Source: an uncultured Roseiflexaceae bacterium
GTDB taxonomy: Bacteria > Chloroflexota > Chloroflexia > Chloroflexales > Roseiflexaceae
Direction: 5' to 3'
Length of the DNA stretch: 64,000 nucleotides
NCBI GenBank assembly: GCA_937988885.1
Contig: CALKHR010000029.1
Span: forward strand, 1-64,000
Below the pieces are notes generated by a model. The model was not told where the DNA came from, did no database searches, and saw only the letters and a program-made list of their open reading frames with translations. Below are positions 16,566-24,385 of this stretch, piece after piece (the first letter of the stretch is position 1; each line of letters opens with the position of its first letter). Both the position numbers and the translations under genes were made by a program.

Positions 16566-17183
16566 TCAATCGGCTGAATCGCCGATCTCGAACCCTTGGG
16601 CACTTAAGATATCGCGGAGCTTCTGCAAGCCCAATCGAATACGTGTTTTGACTGTACCCAATGGGTTATCCAATTGTGCAGCTATTTCGCTTTGCGAAAG
16701 CCCACCAAAATAGGCAAGTTCGATCGCCTCGCGCTGCTCCTCTGGGATCTGTGCGAGTGCAGCAGTGATGATTTGGCGTTGCTCTTGATCAAGCGCTTCA
16801 CCCACCACATCGACCCGTTGATCCTCAAGATCGCGTAACACTGGCTGATCTTCTTGATCGTACACGGGGTTTGGGCGGGCGCGCTGCCGACGCAACTCAT
16901 CGAGCGCCAAGTTGTGCGCGATACCCAACACCCACGACGATACCTGCCCTCGTTCGGGCTGAAACGTTTCGCTTCGCCGCCATACACGCCAAAACGTCTC
17001 TTGTACCACTTCCTCGGCCAGCTCGGCGGAGCGCAACATGCGCAGCGCCAAACCATAGACCACCCGTGCATAGCGATCGTACAGCTGATCAAGTGCGCGG
17101 CTATCGCCCGAGGCAATCCGTGCAAGTAAGGCACGATCGTCCGATGCGGTTTGTCCGCCTGAACGTCGGCTTCGCACACTCAT
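16566..17183 (-). CDS. ECF sigma factor (SigK/SigL-like), partner of the RskA-type anti-sigma
   Basis: 205 aa with sigma-70 region 2 (LYDRYARVVYGLALRML...AEEVVQETFWRVWRR) and region 4 (IPEEQREAIELAYFGGLSQSEIAAQL...GTVKTRIRLGLQKLR). Immediately upstream of its likely anti-sigma factor and 143 bases downstream of a second, closely related ECF gene. AAGG precedes the ATG. Confidence 0.92.
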   Translation of the reverse strand: MSVRSRRSGGQTASDDRALLARIASGDSRALDQLYDRYARVVYGLALRMLRSAELAEEVVQETFWRVWRRSETFQPERGQVSSWVLGIAHNLALDELRRQRARPNPVYDQEDQPVLRDLEDQRVDVVGEALDQEQRQIITAALAQIPEEQREAIELAYFGGLSQSEIAAQLDNPLGTVKTRIRLGLQKLRDILSAQGFEIGDSAD

Positions 17184-17326
17184 AGCGTTGCCTTACAGCC
17201 TAGCGAGCGTTTGCTCTTCATTCTTCTACGCATATCTCTTCGCAATGGATGCGTACCACAGACCGCTTGATGCCAAGCAAGAGTGGATCGTGGGGGTGGA
17301 TGAGACAACAAGCAGTCGTTGTGCGG

Positions 17327-17950
17327 CTAATCGCCATTACTGGGCCAATTCGGCCCCAACACAGCCCGTAACTGACGCATACCGAGTCGTAACCAGGTTT
17401 TCACCGTACCGAGCGGTCGATCCAGCACGGCTGCGATCTCGCTCTGCGAAAGTCCGCCAAACAAGGATAACTCGATCGCACGGCGCTGCTGCGATGGGAG
17501 TCTTGCCAATGCTTGGCGCACTTCATCCGTAAGTAAATGCCCCTCAACTCGACGCTGCACATCATCGTTGGTATCAGTCACGCTGGGGGGAAGATCAACT
17601 TGTTCGTGACGCCGGGACACTGCACGTTGGCTGCGGATTTCGTCGATGCTACGGTTGCGGGTGATCGCCAGCAACCAAGCTAACACAGAGGATGTGCCGG
17701 GCTGGAAGGTATGCGCTCGTTGCCAGATCCGCAGAAACACATCTTGGGTAATTTCCTCGGCCACTTGACGATCGCCAAGTAACCGCAGGGCTAACATAAA
17801 AACCCGGATGCCGTAACGATCGTAAAGCGCGGCAAGGGCTGGCTGTTGGCATTGCACAATCAATGCCAACAACTCGGTATCCGAGTAGTGTTCGTATGTT
17901 AGGTCCTGTTCGACCAGTTGTGCTTCCTTGGGTGCTATCGGTTGATTCAT
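17327..17950 (-). CDS. Second ECF sigma factor, paralogue of the neighbour
   Basis: 207 aa. Region 2 (LYDRYGIRVFMLALRLLGDRQVAEEITQDVF) and region 4 (LPSQQRRAIELSLFGGLSQSEIAAVLDRPLGTVKTWLRLGMRQLR) match those of the next gene closely, indicating tandem duplication and divergence. No separate anti-sigma gene is present, so either the one RskA protein serves both or this factor is controlled differently. ATG 17950 is preferred to a longer frame because GAGGAACGT lies directly upstream. Confidence 0.92.
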   Translation of the reverse strand: MNQPIAPKEAQLVEQDLTYEHYSDTELLALIVQCQQPALAALYDRYGIRVFMLALRLLGDRQVAEEITQDVFLRIWQRAHTFQPGTSSVLAWLLAITRNRSIDEIRSQRAVSRRHEQVDLPPSVTDTNDDVQRRVEGHLLTDEVRQALARLPSQQRRAIELSLFGGLSQSEIAAVLDRPLGTVKTWLRLGMRQLRAVLGPNWPSNGD

Positions 17951-18025
17951 ACGTTCCTCGGTGCGAGCACAACGAAGACGCACGTATGATACGGGGAGAT
18001 AGTATTCACGTCAATCACAATAGCG

Positions 18026-18058
18026 ACGGGCAGGATAGATTTTTCTATCACTGCCCGT
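18026..18058. terminator. Hairpin between the subtilase and ECF genes
   Basis: ACGGGCA/TGCCCGT outer stem and GATAG/CTATC inner stem around ATTTTT. No T tract follows on the minus strand, so termination is likely but unproven. Confidence 0.5.
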
Positions 18059-18098
18059 ACTCGTTGGTTACGATGGATCTACAGGGGGGTGATGGTGA

Positions 18099-20210
18099 TT
18101 AGTCACCATCCCACGAGTTAATCAAGCCGGTCCAGATGCTGCCTACGCCCGTCCACGTGCTTCCTGCACCAGTCCACGTACTGCCTGCACCTGTCCATGT
18201 ACTTCCCGCACCAGTCCACGTACTGCCTGCACCCGTCCACGTGCTGCCCGCGCCAGTCCATGTGCTACCAGCGCCGCCCCACGTGCTACCTGCACCTGTC
18301 CATGTGCTACCTGCACCCGTCCATGTGCTTCCCGCACCAGTCCACGTGCTGCCTGCACCCGTCCACGTGCTGCCCGCGCTCGGGGTGGTGGAGCCACCCG
18401 ATGCACAATTACCGAGCGACGCGCTACCGGGCCACGGCGTGAACTGACCACACCAGTTGAAGTAGGTGCTCGTCGTGTCGCCGGAAGCTGGCAGGGAGTA
18501 GAGGCCAGTAGCCGGGTCGTAGGACGTCAGGCCGATGTAGTGCTGCCCTCGCGGCGATGTGTCGAGGTCACGGGCGATGTTCATGCCCTTGTTGGCCGAG
18601 CCGATATTCTTGCGGAACTTGATCGCCTCGATAGCGTTGATCTTGCCGAAGCCCTGCTCCCACGTGGAGTAAGCCGCTGTATTGGTCTTCTTGTTCACCG
18701 CCAGATTCGCGGTGCGCGACAAGATCCACTTCACCTGATCGTTGGTCAGGTGTGGCTGAGCTTCGAGCATCAGCGCCACTAAGCCACTCACCTCGGCGGC
18801 AGCCATCGATGTGCCGCTGAGCTGATACATCCCAACCTGCATCTCCGCGCCAGCCAGCCTGAACTGGACGCGCTGCGCCACCATACCATCGGCCATGGTC
18901 GCGGCGAGCACCGAATTCGCGGGCAACGCCGACACCATGCGCACACCAGGAGCCAGCACATCGGGCTTCACAAAGCCGGAGTCAGGCGTTGGCCCGCGCG
19001 ACGACCATTCCGTCAACTCATCTTGGCCGGACGCCGTGAGTGGGGCCGAACGGAACGCGCCAACAGTGATGACGTAGGGATTATTGCCCGGCACCGCCAC
19101 CGATTCGGGATCGGGGCCGTGGTTGCCAGCCGCCGTCACCACAACGATACCCGATTGCCAGGCCTTCATGACCGCTCGGTTCAGCGGATCGGCCCAGTAG
19201 AGACTTTCGACCGGCGCAATCAGCGACAGGTTCAGCACGCGAATGTTGTAACGCTTCTGGTTCGCGACGATCCAATCGATAGCGGCGATAGTATCGGCAT
19301 AGGTGCCGCTGCCATCCTCACCGATCGCCCGTGCGACCACCAAGTTGGCATTGGGCGCCACACCACGCCACTCTTCGAGATCGCGCGTTTTACCCGGTAG
19401 CGAGCCAGCAATAATACCGGTGATATGCGTGCCGTGGCCGTAAGAATCCTTACTCTTGTTGGTTGGGCCAGTAAAATCACGATAGACCAAGAAACGGTTA
19501 TGAGCGTCGCGGAGCTCGATTGTATCTTTATCGCCCTTTGGACCCTTGTCGTCCTTTGGACCCTTGTCGTCCTTTGGACCCTTGTCGTCCTTTGGACCCT
19601 TGTCGTCCTTCGGACCCTTGTCGTCCTTCGGACCCTTGTCGTCCTTCGGACCCTTGTCGTCCTTTGGACCCTTGTCATCCTTTGGACCTTTGTCATCCTT
19701 TGGACCTTTGTCATCCTTCGGACCCTTATCGTCCTTCGGACCCTTGTCGTCCTTCGGACCGGGCTTAGGAGGATTGTTCGGCCCATCGACGTTGAGCGTC
19801 AGGCCCGAATCGACGATCGCAATGGTGATACCTTCGCCTGTATAACGAGGGAGATCGGGCTTATTGATGTTCAATGCTTGCGACGGGCCGATTCCTGCCG
19901 TCTGCGAAGAGCGATGTGGTACGGGCGCACTCAGAACGCCTGCCGATTGCAACTCTCTATTCGGAGTAACAATCAAGCCCTGCGCTTGCAATAACGCGAT
20001 CTGCCGAGGCGTCAAACTCGCCTCAACACCATCGATGATCGCTAGCTCGCGTTCGACTGTGCCCTGGACGCTCTGGACAAGGAATGCTGTCTGAGCGGAC
20101 GATGAGCCCATCACTATGGTACGAGTGGTTGCTTGCTCCGTTGAAGGGAACCATCCGCAGAGGGAAAGTGCGATGAGGAGAACCCAAACACTTCGCAAAA
20201 CTTTCATCAC
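18099..20210 (-). CDS. Secreted subtilisin-family serine protease with two tandem-repeat tracts
   Basis: 703 aa S8 peptidase. A signal peptide (~residues 1-26) and a short propeptide-like region come first. Catalytic triad: Asp134 in IAIVDSGL, His259 in GHGTHITG, Ser468 in LSGTSMAAAEVSG; AAGNHGPDP carries the oxyanion Asn. Between Asp and His lies a tract of 13 six-residue units (GPKDDK x12, GPKGDK x1; residues 151-228). The C-terminus carries 12 seven-residue units of AGSTWTG type and ends GLINSWDGD. No LPXTG or transmembrane anchor, so it is likely exported or held by the repeat region. AAGGAGG lies 7 bases before the ATG pair, and a c-di-GMP-I riboswitch lies in the leader. Confidence 0.93.
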   Translation of the reverse strand: MMKVLRSVWVLLIALSLCGWFPSTEQATTRTIVMGSSSAQTAFLVQSVQGTVERELAIIDGVEASLTPRQIALLQAQGLIVTPNRELQSAGVLSAPVPHRSSQTAGIGPSQALNINKPDLPRYTGEGITIAIVDSGLTLNVDGPNNPPKPGPKDDKGPKDDKGPKDDKGPKDDKGPKDDKGPKDDKGPKDDKGPKDDKGPKDDKGPKDDKGPKDDKGPKDDKGPKGDKDTIELRDAHNRFLVYRDFTGPTNKSKDSYGHGTHITGIIAGSLPGKTRDLEEWRGVAPNANLVVARAIGEDGSGTYADTIAAIDWIVANQKRYNIRVLNLSLIAPVESLYWADPLNRAVMKAWQSGIVVVTAAGNHGPDPESVAVPGNNPYVITVGAFRSAPLTASGQDELTEWSSRGPTPDSGFVKPDVLAPGVRMVSALPANSVLAATMADGMVAQRVQFRLAGAEMQVGMYQLSGTSMAAAEVSGLVALMLEAQPHLTNDQVKWILSRTANLAVNKKTNTAAYSTWEQGFGKINAIEAIKFRKNIGSANKGMNIARDLDTSPRGQHYIGLTSYDPATGLYSLPASGDTTSTYFNWCGQFTPWPGSASLGNCASGGSTTPSAGSTWTGAGSTWTGAGSTWTGAGSTWTGAGSTWGGAGSTWTGAGSTWTGAGSTWTGAGSTWTGAGSTWTGAGSTWTGVGSIWTGLINSWDGD
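18127..18384 (-). repeat. 21-bp coding tandem repeat (AGSTWTG units)
   Basis: Twelve 21-base units coding AGSTWTG with variants AGSTWGG and VGSIWTG. Units differ at third positions, so the array is not fully homogenised. Confidence 0.9.
19531..19764 (-). repeat. 18-bp coding tandem repeat (GPKDDK units)
   Basis: Thirteen 18-base units, differing mostly at wobble positions (CTTTGG or CTTCGG, GTCGTC or GTCATC). It inserts a charged Gly-Pro-rich spacer in the peptidase domain between Asp134 and His259. Confidence 0.92.
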
Positions 20211-20287
20211 CAGCCTCCTTAACGTTGTGTGACTATGTGAAGGTGATAGTAGTAGAGGAAATATAGGAAGCGCCTTAGCGCTGATTG

Positions 20288-20392
20288 GCTATCGGCAACC
20301 TGGCAACCATAGTGATCTTCTGCAGACTCACCGTAGGTCCAACGTTTTGCGTCCTTGCCTTTCGACAAGTTTGCCTGTTCGTAGCCGAGGAA
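20288..20392 (-). ncRNA. c-di-GMP-I (GEMM-I) riboswitch upstream of the subtilase
   Basis: On the minus strand the conserved GEMM-I core is visible in order: CGAACAGGCAAAC, a GAAA tetraloop on the P1b-type arm, GGACGCAAAA, GGACCTACGG, then CTATGGTTGCCAGGTTGCCG, closed by pairing of GGCTA with TAGCC. The GNRA loop and the receptor-side GGTTGCC are both present. About 80 bases separate the aptamer from the subtilase start. They hold only a weak AGCGC/GCGCT hairpin with no T tract, so control could be at translation or by an alternative terminator. Confidence 0.92.
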
Positions 20393-20437
20393 GTGGTAGT
20401 CCGCCACAACGTCGGCAGGAAAAAATGGCACGCGCAA

Positions 20438-20458
20438 CTACACCATAGGCACCTCCTT
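20438..20458 (-). other. Strong ribosome-binding site followed by a two-codon ORF in the riboswitch leader
   Basis: AAGGAGG (20452-20458 on minus), 5 bases, then ATG GTG TAG (20446-20438). It lies between the promoter and the aptamer. It could be a minimal leader peptide or a relic of an older gene start. Confidence 0.5.
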
Positions 20459-20505
20459 GGTGATATGAGGGTGGCGATAAGCGATCAATCCAGAGAAAAA
20501 GACCG

Positions 20506-20511
20506 ATTATA
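20506..20511 (-). promoter_or_regulatory. -10 box for the riboswitch-subtilase transcript
   Basis: TATAAT on the minus strand, 115 bases upstream of the aptamer; no good -35. Together with the riboswitch and the leader ORF this accounts for the 20211-20520 gap. 20520-20683 is AT-rich and holds a divergent plus-strand promoter candidate TACAAT at 20605-20610. Confidence 0.5.
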
Positions 20512-20683
20512 ACCTGCTATGGTGGAGCATATGACCTACATTAGTAGATCATGGCAGTAAATGTTTCTATTCCAAAAGATATATGCCAGTATAGCATGGA
20601 ATATTACAATTGCATAGCAGGTACGATAGTAAAACAGGACTAGTGTACTATCGATTTGCTGTATTTTTTTGCAGGTCTTCCAT

Positions 20684-20800
20684 GTGACATACGCCTTTGT
20701 AGACGTATGGAACAGTGTAACTGGCGCAATCGTGATCGAGTTCGATATGTTCAAAGATCAGGATTGCAACCACGTAAAACAGATGCTGAAGGAGGGTTAG
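20684..20800 (+). CDS. Candidate small ORF 1 (38 aa), coupled to ORF 2
   Basis: GTG start, reading VTYAFVDVWNSVTGAIVIEF then DMFKDQDCNHVKQMLKEG and stop. The composition looks protein-like: alternating hydrophobic and acidic residues, then a basic helix. The ribosome-binding site is weak; TTG 20669 is an alternative start. The stop lies 4 bases before the next ATG, and the ribosome-binding site of ORF 2 falls in its last codons, which fits translational coupling. No family recognised. Confidence 0.4.
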   Translation: MTYAFVDVWNSVTGAIVIEFDMFKDQDCNHVKQMLKEG

Positions 20801-20804
20801 GAAT

Positions 20805-20969
20805 ATGGTAGCGAGAACAACACGACCATTCTATGCCCCGAACAGACCGTACCGATACGACCTGCTCATATTCCCCTGCCACACGGCATATGATCCCGAC
20901 AGTATAGCTTTGGAACCTCGCCATGTGGCAGGCTGCAATCCTTTGTTAGAACCACCTTTCAACTTTTAG
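20805..20969 (+). CDS. Candidate small ORF 2 (54 aa)
   Basis: AAGGAGG lies 8 bases before ATG. The product starts MVARTTRPFYAPNRPYRYDL, continues LIFPCHTAYDPDSIALEPRH and ends VAGCNPLLEPPFNF. It has two cysteines and is rich in Pro, Arg and aromatics, without a membrane helix. The last 11 bases overlap the 3' end of the convergent 880-aa regulator gene. Not recognised; could be a small regulator or a peptide. Confidence 0.42.
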   Translation: MVARTTRPFYAPNRPYRYDLLIFPCHTAYDPDSIALEPRHVAGCNPLLEPPFNF

Positions 20970-23601
20970 CTGCATTCAAGATACCCGAAACCACATGATC
21001 AACGGCGAGCGTCTGGCCTTCGGCCCAAGCGGTTGCGTAGGTTGCCTCATCAACGCGGGCCTGCACGACCTCCAACGCTTTGTTGTAGTGCATCGCGTCG
21101 AGCGGCGAGAGCCGAATGTCGCTCTGCTGATAGATCTGATCCACCACACCGATCAGGCGGGCTGCGCGGATGCGCTGGCCCTCCACCGCCGCCACATGCG
21201 CGATGCCTTGCAGCGCATTAGCAACACCTTCCAGGTAGTTCAACTCCTGCGCGAGTGCCAAACTCTCGATAAAATACGCTTTCGCCCGGTCGTACTGTCC
21301 CTGCGCCAAAGTCATCCAGCCCAAGTTCGCCAGCGGATTGACGCTATTGCTCTTATCCTCCATTTCGCGGAACAGTTGCAGGCTCTCCAGGTACAGCGCC
21401 TCGGCACGGCTATAGTCGTGTTCGCCCTCGGTGGCGCGCGCCAAGTTGTTGAGCGCAGCGGCAATGCCCCAGGTATCGCCGATCTGGCGCCGGAGATCGA
21501 GGTTCTCGGCCAGCAGCGGCATAGCGCGGGCGTAATCGCCCTGCTCGACGGCCATCGCGCCTAAATTGTTGAGCGCGTTCGCAATGCCGCGTGTGTCGCC
21601 GAGCATGCGCACAAGCGCCAGATTCTCCTCGGAATAGCTGCGCGCTTTCTCGTAATCGCCCTGGATAAAGCTGAGCACACTCACGCCCGTCAACACCTTC
21701 ACCCGCGAAGCGGCGAGCTCGTCGCTCAGCTCCAGGGCCGCCGTCAGCCAGCGCCGCCCCTCGCTCAGGTAGCCGCGAATGTACCAGAAGCGCCAGAGCG
21801 AGCCGCTGAGGCGTTGGCTCAACTCCACATTCCGTTGCTTGATCGCCCAACTCAGTGCAGCGCGCATATTGTGCAGGTCGTCCTCCAGGCGCTTCAGCCA
21901 CATATCCTGCTGCGCGCCCGTCAAACCCGCCTCGCCCTGCTCGGCCAACGAGAGACAGTAGGTCGCGTGCGCCTTACGGAGCATAGCGGTTTCGCCGCGC
22001 AATTCGAGCTGAGAAGCAGCGAACTGATGGATCATATCGAGCATCACATAGCGCGGCTCGTCGCTCGACCACTGCTCTTGTACCAACAGGTTCTTGTGCA
22101 GGAGCGAGTGCATCAACGCGAGTACAAGCTGCTCGTCGGGCTGATCGGCGTCGTCGTCGCGCAGTTCAGCGGCCACCGCGCCCGCAGCTTCGAGCGTACA
22201 CCCGCCCTCAAATACGCCCATACGCGCCAACAGCAACTGCTCGTTGGGGGTCAACAGCGCATAGCTCCAGGCCAGCACCTCGTGCAACGTCTGCTTGTGC
22301 GTCAGTTCGTCGCCGTCCTGATCGGCACGCGCCAGACGTTCGCGGATCTGCTCCAGCATCTCGGCTGGCGTGAACAGGTTGGCGTAGGCTGCGACCAACT
22401 CGATCGCCAACGGAATACCGCCCAATTGGACGCATAGCTCCGCCAATGTCGCGGCTTGCTCGGGTTGCAACGTAAAATCGGGCTGAACCACTTGCGCACG
22501 CACCAGGAAGAGCGCGATTGAAGGGTAGGTTATCAGCTTATCGAGCGGGGGCAGGCGTTGTGGATCGGGCAGCGCCAACGGCGGCACCGGGAAGATCTGC
22601 TCGTAGCTGAGGCCCAACTTCGCTTGACTCGTAATCAAAAGCTTGAGCTTGGGCGCTGCAGTCAGCAATGTATTGAGCAACGGGGCCGCGCCGACCAACT
22701 GCTCGAAATTATCGAGGATCAGCAGGATATGGCGCGTGCTGAGGTGAGCCTGTAACGCATCAATAAGCGGACGCTCGCCAGTCTCCTTCAGGTCCAACGC
22801 CTGCGCGATAGCCGAGGCCACCAGCAATTCCGAGCCAACCGGTGCGAGCGGTACGAAATACACACCATCTTCAAATTCGCTGGCCATCTCGACCGCCAAC
22901 TGCAAGCTGAGGCGCGTCTTGCCCGTGCCGCTCGAACCGAGCAGCGTCAGCATACGGACCGAAGGCATGCGCAAAAACGAGCGGATCTCGTTGACCTCGC
23001 GGTCGCGTCCGATCAGTGGCGTGGGCAGCACCGGCAGGTTGACGGGGAACGGCATCTGCTCGATGGTCAGCGGCAGGTCCACAGGGCGATGGCTGGGGAT
23101 CAGTTGATAGATGTGTTCCGGGCGCGTCAGGTCCTTCAGTCGAACTTCACCAAGGTCTTGCACCTCTGTGCCAACTGGCAGTGTATCGATCTGCTCGTAC
23201 ACTTCGCGCGAGAGCAAGATCTGCCCGCTTCGGCAGACGGCCAAGAGCGAAACTGCGTGGTTAAAGGCTGGGCCAACAAAGGTGGTGCCGAACCGACCGA
23301 CCGGACCACTATGAAGAGCCATATGGATATGCGGTACGGCAGTCTCACCCCACGATTGAGTATGCATTGTCCAATAGGAAGCAAGCGCCGCAGCTATAGC
23401 CGATTGCACGCTGGGGAAAGCCGTGTACACCGAACCATCGCTGAACTTGAATACCGTGCCACCACATGCATGGATCGCCTGGTTGAGGATAGTCGTGTAA
23501 TGTTCAAGCGACAAATCGTTGGCTCGAGGAGACATCACTTGAGCACGCGCTTGAATATCAATGCAGAGGAACGTGACTGTTCCAGGTGGTGGAGTGGTCA
23601 T
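20959..23601 (-). CDS. Class III cyclase-like/NB-ARC/TPR regulator
   Basis: 880 aa. Residues ~1-170 form a class III nucleotidyl cyclase homology domain that has lost part of its active site: the usual FTDIEGST reads LCIDIQARAQ, while KFSDGS keeps the second Asp. Residues ~185-500 are an NB-ARC-type ATPase with P-loop LLGSSGTGKTRLSLQLA and Walker B-like HILLILDNFEQL, then GGIPLAIEL. The C-terminal third is TPR repeats. This is the architecture of multi-domain signal integrators in Chloroflexota and Actinobacteria. No DNA-binding domain is seen, so it likely acts through protein partners. AGGGAG precedes ATG. Confidence 0.85.
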   Translation of the reverse strand: MTTPPPGTVTFLCIDIQARAQVMSPRANDLSLEHYTTILNQAIHACGGTVFKFSDGSVYTAFPSVQSAIAAALASYWTMHTQSWGETAVPHIHMALHSGPVGRFGTTFVGPAFNHAVSLLAVCRSGQILLSREVYEQIDTLPVGTEVQDLGEVRLKDLTRPEHIYQLIPSHRPVDLPLTIEQMPFPVNLPVLPTPLIGRDREVNEIRSFLRMPSVRMLTLLGSSGTGKTRLSLQLAVEMASEFEDGVYFVPLAPVGSELLVASAIAQALDLKETGERPLIDALQAHLSTRHILLILDNFEQLVGAAPLLNTLLTAAPKLKLLITSQAKLGLSYEQIFPVPPLALPDPQRLPPLDKLITYPSIALFLVRAQVVQPDFTLQPEQAATLAELCVQLGGIPLAIELVAAYANLFTPAEMLEQIRERLARADQDGDELTHKQTLHEVLAWSYALLTPNEQLLLARMGVFEGGCTLEAAGAVAAELRDDDADQPDEQLVLALMHSLLHKNLLVQEQWSSDEPRYVMLDMIHQFAASQLELRGETAMLRKAHATYCLSLAEQGEAGLTGAQQDMWLKRLEDDLHNMRAALSWAIKQRNVELSQRLSGSLWRFWYIRGYLSEGRRWLTAALELSDELAASRVKVLTGVSVLSFIQGDYEKARSYSEENLALVRMLGDTRGIANALNNLGAMAVEQGDYARAMPLLAENLDLRRQIGDTWGIAAALNNLARATEGEHDYSRAEALYLESLQLFREMEDKSNSVNPLANLGWMTLAQGQYDRAKAYFIESLALAQELNYLEGVANALQGIAHVAAVEGQRIRAARLIGVVDQIYQQSDIRLSPLDAMHYNKALEVVQARVDEATYATAWAEGQTLAVDHVVSGILNAAKS

Positions 23602-23853
23602 GAATGCTCCCTTGATGGTGTTTGAATATTCAAAAGTACGTTGAAAATCGCACCCATCCGCCTGTTCATTAACTTCATTATAATTGTCTTACTACCCGGT
23701 GCAATAGCCAATGTTTACTAGATATATGTCTCCTGGCATAGCCCAGCGTTCAATATCTCCGCAATTGCTCCGCCATATCTTCAAAGTTCATTCACATTTC
23801 CCTCCTATACTACAAGTACTGAGATCGACTTGAGCTTCACGAGGAGGATTGAT

Positions 23854-24312
23854 ATGGATAGTCGTAAACTTGGTTGGCTAGCACTCGGTATTGGCGTTAT
23901 TGCATTGATATTCAGCATCGGCGGGAACATGCGCTCGCGCCACTGGTACGATGGTGAAGCGCCACGCTACGCGCCCGCCGCACCTGTTGCGCCCGCCGCA
24001 CCCGAAGCACCTCCGGCACCGCGTATGTCACGTGGCGATTTCCGTAACGACTTCCGTGAGCTACGCGAGGACTTCCGCGAGTTCCGAGGCCCGTTCAGCC
24101 ATCACGAGAATCGCTTCGGGCCATTCCGCAGCAACGATAGACCACCGCTCGGCCTTTTCTTCGGCTTCAAGTTGCTCGGCACCCTTGTTCGCTCGGCGCT
24201 CTTCCTGCTGATCCTCTTTATGCTGGTGCGCTGGTTTGGTCGCCGCAAGGAGACCATACCACCGAGCAATCCCGACCAAGGTTCATACACTAGCGGCACG
24301 CAGGCGCTATAA
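23854..24312 (+). CDS. Small membrane protein of unknown function
   Basis: 152 aa. One membrane helix at residues ~7-25 (WLALGIGVIALIFSIGG) and another at ~105-127 (LGTLVRSALFLLILFMLVRWF), separated by a Pro/Ala-rich then Arg/Phe-rich loop (RGDFRNDFRELREDFREFRG). The Phe/Arg/Glu repeat is unusual and could form an amphipathic helix. GAGGAGG is 6 bases from ATG. It precedes a two-component pair on the same strand by 73 bases and might be its accessory, but that is conjecture. Confidence 0.65.
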   Translation: MDSRKLGWLALGIGVIALIFSIGGNMRSRHWYDGEAPRYAPAAPVAPAAPEAPPAPRMSRGDFRNDFRELREDFREFRGPFSHHENRFGPFRSNDRPPLGLFFGFKLLGTLVRSALFLLILFMLVRWFGRRKETIPPSNPDQGSYTSGTQAL

Positions 24313-24313
24313 T
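24308..24313 (+). promoter_or_regulatory. Possible -10 for the two-component pair
   Basis: TATAAT overlaps the stop codon of the membrane protein. The upstream -35 is poor. An inverted repeat TGATCTGGCG/CGCCAGATCA (24336-24370) lies between this box and the response regulator and could be an operator. Confidence 0.35.
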
Positions 24314-24385
24314 ACCTAATACTTCGAACCAAACATGATCTGGCGGGGGTCCTGCAACCTCGCCAGATCAGCATTGAGAAGCAGT

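Noticed and set aside
18127..18384. The 21-base array read as a CRISPR array
   Set aside because: Units are contiguous with no spacers, and they code a perfect seven-residue repeat in frame with the protease.
20219..20437. 72-codon minus-strand ORF in the subtilase leader
   Set aside because: Its bases are the c-di-GMP riboswitch; the start is TTG with a badly spaced ribosome-binding site.
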